A DNA stretch of 11,466 nucleotides. Source: Cephalothrix spiralis (lineage: Eukaryota > Nemertea > Palaeonemertea > Archinemertea > Cephalotrichidae). Positions 8,589 to 11,466 of the stretch are shown here, one piece after another. Under the pieces are notes generated by a model. The model was not told the DNA's origin. It ran no database searches and saw only the letters and a list, made by a program, of their open reading frames with translations. A program made the position numbers and the translations under genes. Location of the stretch: contig JAUCNG010373039.1 of the NCBI GenBank assembly GCA_032353305.1, forward strand, positions 1 through 11,466. Reading direction: 5' to 3'. The stretch's first letter is position 1, and each line of letters opens with the position of its first letter.

Positions 8589-9191
8589 ACTTACAATCAA
8601 GGAACTGTAATATTTATTATTTATCTCGTAGGGCAGATCAATATCAATATCGCATGATTATCCCGACTCAAGCAGTATAGCTCGAACTGTGTCGGAACGT
8701 GTGTGAATGCAAATGCAATAACGTATTCAGATAGCGAAGATGATCTGAATGAATATTATAACATAAAATAGATTCTGAATCCAAAAGAATTCAGTACAGG
8801 CAGGGGTTTATAGAAGGGGTAGGGAACGATTTCTCTGAATTTTGTCAGTGCTCTTCTCCCTAAACTATACTTATTGGCCGCTCAAATATCTCAATAGAAC
8901 GTGAAAAAACGCAGTTTTTAGGCCTACATCAGGGGATACTCTTCGAACCTAGAGTTATATCAAAAAAGAATTCGTCGGTAGCCAACGCGATTAGGAACGA
9001 GGATCGCGGGGGCGCGCCGCTAGCTCTTAATTTTCAGAGTAGGGACTGAGAGCTCATCTGAAAATCTATAGTTGTTTAAAATAAGCTAGAGTTTATCTAA
9101 TTCGGTCATGGAAAATAAACTGAAAAATTAAGAGAAATCGAGGAAAAAAGCTTTATAACCGTTTAATTCCCTTTATATTAACCCCAGATAC

Positions 9192-9233
9192 AAATAATCA
9201 TGACCTTGGAAAAAATAATCATGACCTTGGAAA
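9192..9233. repeat. Perfect 2 x 21-bp tandem duplication
   Basis: Two identical 21-base units abut (9192-9212 and 9213-9233). Each contains TGACCTTGG, which on the minus strand reads CCAAGGTCA and fits the extended half-site YCAAGGYCR of FTZ-F1/SF-1-type and ERR-type nuclear receptors. The sites (9201-9209 and 9222-9230) are therefore on the same face of DNA, two helical turns apart. The perfect identity indicates a recent duplication. Regulatory use is not shown. Confidence 0.75.
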
Positions 9234-9319
9234 AAATGTATAAGAAGAAAATAAAATATACAGGCCTACATGTTTTAAACATCTGCTTGAAACGGTTAAA
9301 AAATTGTTCAACTGTATTA

Positions 9320-9634
9320 CACAAATGGACGAAAAAATTGGCGAGGGCAAAATTGGGTCTTGGAAAATGCTGATCCTCGGGGGGGTTTAGATTTTTGCCC
9401 CACCCACTTGGTGGGGGGCAAAAAACATGATTTTTAATTTAGGGGATTTCCCTATTTTTAAAACCAACGAAGTGAGTGGGGCAAAAATCTAAACCCCCGA
9501 GGGATCATCATTTTCCAAGACCTTTCCAGAAATATATAGTTTGTGGGGGTCAACTACCCGCCAATATGCAAAAAACGTTGGGGGGGCCAAAAACGTACCA
9601 ATTTTGCCCTCGCCAATTTTTCCGTCCATTTGTG
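9320..9634. mobile_element. TA-flanked foldback/MITE with asymmetric arms
   Basis: Inverted ends at 9318-9356 and 9598-9636 match at 38 of 39 positions. The outermost TA on each side can be read as a TA target duplication, leaving an element starting CACAAATGG and ending CCATTTGTG, as in Tc1/mariner-type non-autonomous elements. A second inverted block (9357-9402 against 9476-9521) matches closely apart from one substitution and small indels in a G run. In the left arm the two blocks are adjacent. In the right arm 76 bases (9522-9597) separate them, so one arm lost, or the other gained, this segment. The centre adds weaker symmetry plus a small hairpin near 9398-9418. The 85-codon minus frame at 9489-9746 crosses the element boundary and is not considered a gene. 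Confidence 0.8.
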
Positions 9635-11353
9635 TATATAAACATATAGTTTCATCAATTTTAAATGTGAAAGCTATGTACCAATAATATGTCAACGAAT
9701 CGGTAAAATATGCTCCTGAGATATCAGATCTGGGTTTTTCCTTCATATATTTTTATTCTCAGCTTGGAACCGAAAAGAGCATATAAAGAAATAATGGAAC
9801 CAAAAACGTTATATCGCGACTTTTACCGCTGCTTATTTAGCCTATAGATAAATATACCGATCGGGGTAATAAAAAGTCAAAGATTTAACGAATTGCCCCT
9901 AAAATATGATGGTGGCCGAAATAAGTATAATTGTGATTGCAAAATATGGCAACGAAAAGCTATTAACTGCGAATTTTATTTTGTCGTGGTACAATTTAAT
10001 TTATGTGTAAAAGCCTGAAATGTTTATTCGTAATAAATGTTGTGTAGAAAGGTGGTCTAAACCGATAATTTGCTGTGGCATTTCTGAACAAAAATTAGTT
10101 TTATTTGACTACGAACATTGTGATTTTGGGAACATTCTCAATCTTTCAATTCTATGAAAATTAGCATTGATGAAAAATAATTTTGAAGAAAATTTAAACA
10201 TAATTCTGATTTAAATTTGATGTCATTAATTTGTGACATGATGAGGCTCTGGAACGGCGTTATTTTGTTTAAACGAACATGGTTACGGCGTACTTTATGA
10301 CAGGAGATGACAAATAAAAGAGTTGCTGTATGCTTATTTGATCTTATTTAAATTTTGAGATATTGGCAAAATGGCGTGTGGACACAATATCCATTTTTAT
10401 TTCGAAATTTCTTGTAGGCTAATTTGTGTACTACTTTAGGTCTTCTTATATTCTTATATCTTCTTTATATCTTATAAATTAGCCCTAGTCTAATACAACA
10501 GCCCGGCCCTTTTGCGCGCGATCTCATAAAGAGCCTAATTTAAATGATGAAGCGATCAATTGCAGCCGAAGAATATATAGAGGTTGTTTCATTAACTAAA
10601 TTAGCCGCCTCTCGACTAAGATTTACAAACTTGGCCTTACAGAGCCTCATGGTGAAGATTTATTTCTAAGCCACGTATGGTGCCTCTTGGACTTACTCGC
10701 TGTATATTAAATCAGGAGAAGGGGTATAGATTGGAGTTCTGGAATCAAATTAGAAAATCTTTATATTTTGAAGAAGAAGAAAAAATAGTTATAAAAATTT
10801 GAACAGACTATATATACTGTATACAGTTTAAAATTAATGGAGGAAATAGAAAACGGCGCGAAAACAAACAAACTTTAATTGGATCTATCAAATTTCGCCG
10901 GCGCTGATCCGTAAACCAATACATTTTTCCACTTTTGATCGGAACCGGAAATATATATGTTCACTGTGCAGCCATATTTATAGATTGAGAACGTTCCCGT
11001 TTCAAATACTTAATTTTACTGACCATAAAGGTAGTAAGGAATTTACTGAATAGTTGTCGAATTCATGTTGATTTAAGTCACTAAGGGAAAAATACAAAAT
11101 GAGTCAAAATTAAACATTTTGATCGACTATTCCAGTACAATAGACGTTCCTAAAAGTTTTTTTCATATTCTCAAGAATTAAGTTTCAAAATTGGCAATTC
11201 TATTCTATAGACTCCAATAGCTGGGTAACATGCCATATTATTATACTGGAACGAATGGGAAACTTTCTTTGATTCACTTGACTTTTGGGGTTCAGATCCG
11301 CCAGAGTGATGTTAAAAAATACGCCACTGGCGCGACGGAGCTCACTTGGAAAT

Positions 11354-11365
11354 GACACCTAGTGG
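11354..11365 (-). promoter_or_regulatory. CTCF-core-like motif
   Basis: The minus strand reads CCACTAGGTGTC, which agrees at 11 of 12 positions with the CTCF core consensus CCASYAGRKGGC. It lies in a locally CpG-richer patch next to the small palindrome CGCCACTGGCG (11322-11332). A single near match is weak evidence. It could equally be part of a repeat, since ACACC and GGTGT also form a short hairpin here. Confidence 0.2.
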
Positions 11366-11466
11366 TGTAAATATGAACTTAACTGATCAAACTATAGTAG
11401 TTCATGGTCTAATGATACTTCCATATAAGTTTCATTAAGCTGAGATCAAAACCATAGAAACATTTG

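Larger units (their letters stand above)
8329..11466 (-). other. Intron or upstream region of the minus-strand gene
   Basis: The acceptor at 8329-8331 means the sequence to its right is intronic for the minus-strand gene. I found no further convincing exon up to the right edge. Small open stretches exist, for instance plus 10544-10669 with 41 codons, but none has splice framing or a family signature. Apart from the SINE, tandem duplication and TA-flanked foldback element, the region shows a CpG-rich patch at 8985-9023, a 12-base palindrome ACTGTATACAGT at 10816-10827, and unremarkable AT-rich DNA from 9637 to about 11320. The next exon may lie outside the window. Confidence 0.5.

Noticed and set aside
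8483-8680. 65-codon plus frame
   Set aside because: It overlaps the tRNA-derived head on the opposite strand, which explains its unusual composition.
8947-8960. GGTTCGAA on the minus strand, considered as a second pol III B box
   Set aside because: The 3' half of the box does not match and no A box lies at the right distance upstream.
9489-9746. 85-codon minus frame
   Set aside because: It starts outside the TA-flanked foldback element and crosses its boundary, and the KIGEGKIG-like part is simply the inverted end.
10544-10669. 41-codon ATG-started plus frame with balanced composition
   Set aside because: The length is within chance expectation, an overlapping frame is open for a similar length, and no motif or splice site supports it.
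1-11466. CRISPR array, bacterial operon, prophage or retroviral genes
   Set aside because: There are no regularly spaced repeats, no ribosome-binding-site-led gene series, and no reverse transcriptase, integrase or capsid-like open frame. The exon structure is eukaryotic.

Overview
The window looks like AT-rich metazoan nuclear DNA, probably from an invertebrate. Coding sequence occurs only as exons bounded by polypyrimidine-AG splice acceptors. Poly(A) signals, microsatellites, foldback elements and a tRNA-derived retroelement fill much of the rest. No bacterial or viral gene organisation is visible. A lophotrochozoan (mollusc- or brachiopod-like) source is a guess from base composition and gene style, not something the sequence proves.

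Layout. Bases 1-748 read as the last intron of a plus-strand gene. Its terminal exon (749-1086) encodes the end of TM3, the short second extracellular loop, TM4 and a Tyr/Gly/Gln/Pro-rich cytoplasmic tail of a four-transmembrane protein, most like the PMP22/EMP/claudin superfamily. A 3' UTR with AATAAA follows. From about 1.3 to 7.6 kb I find no supportable gene. That tract holds an (AGT)11 microsatellite, a decayed inverted-repeat element (3551-3752) and a better preserved foldback element (4041-4367). At 7863-8328 on the minus strand is the terminal exon of a second gene. It encodes a disordered tail with a strongly basic block, an NPxF motif and a C-terminal class I PDZ-ligand-like ending. 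The two genes converge tail to tail across about 6.8 kb. From 8329 to the right edge lies the intron or upstream region of the minus-strand gene. It carries a tRNA-derived SINE or retropseudogene, a 21-bp tandem duplication and an asymmetric TA-flanked foldback element (9320-9634).

The most unusual feature is the 4041-4367 element. Its two arms (about 133 and 154 bp) together carry four copies of the CpG-rich palindrome TGCGCATGCGCA or a near variant, which is the consensus-type NRF1 binding site. Two copies match the consensus fully and two differ at one base. A mobile hairpin that spreads such sites through an AT-rich genome could act as a regulatory-site carrier, a small-RNA source, or both. 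No evidence links the two genes functionally, and no multi-gene system is visible.
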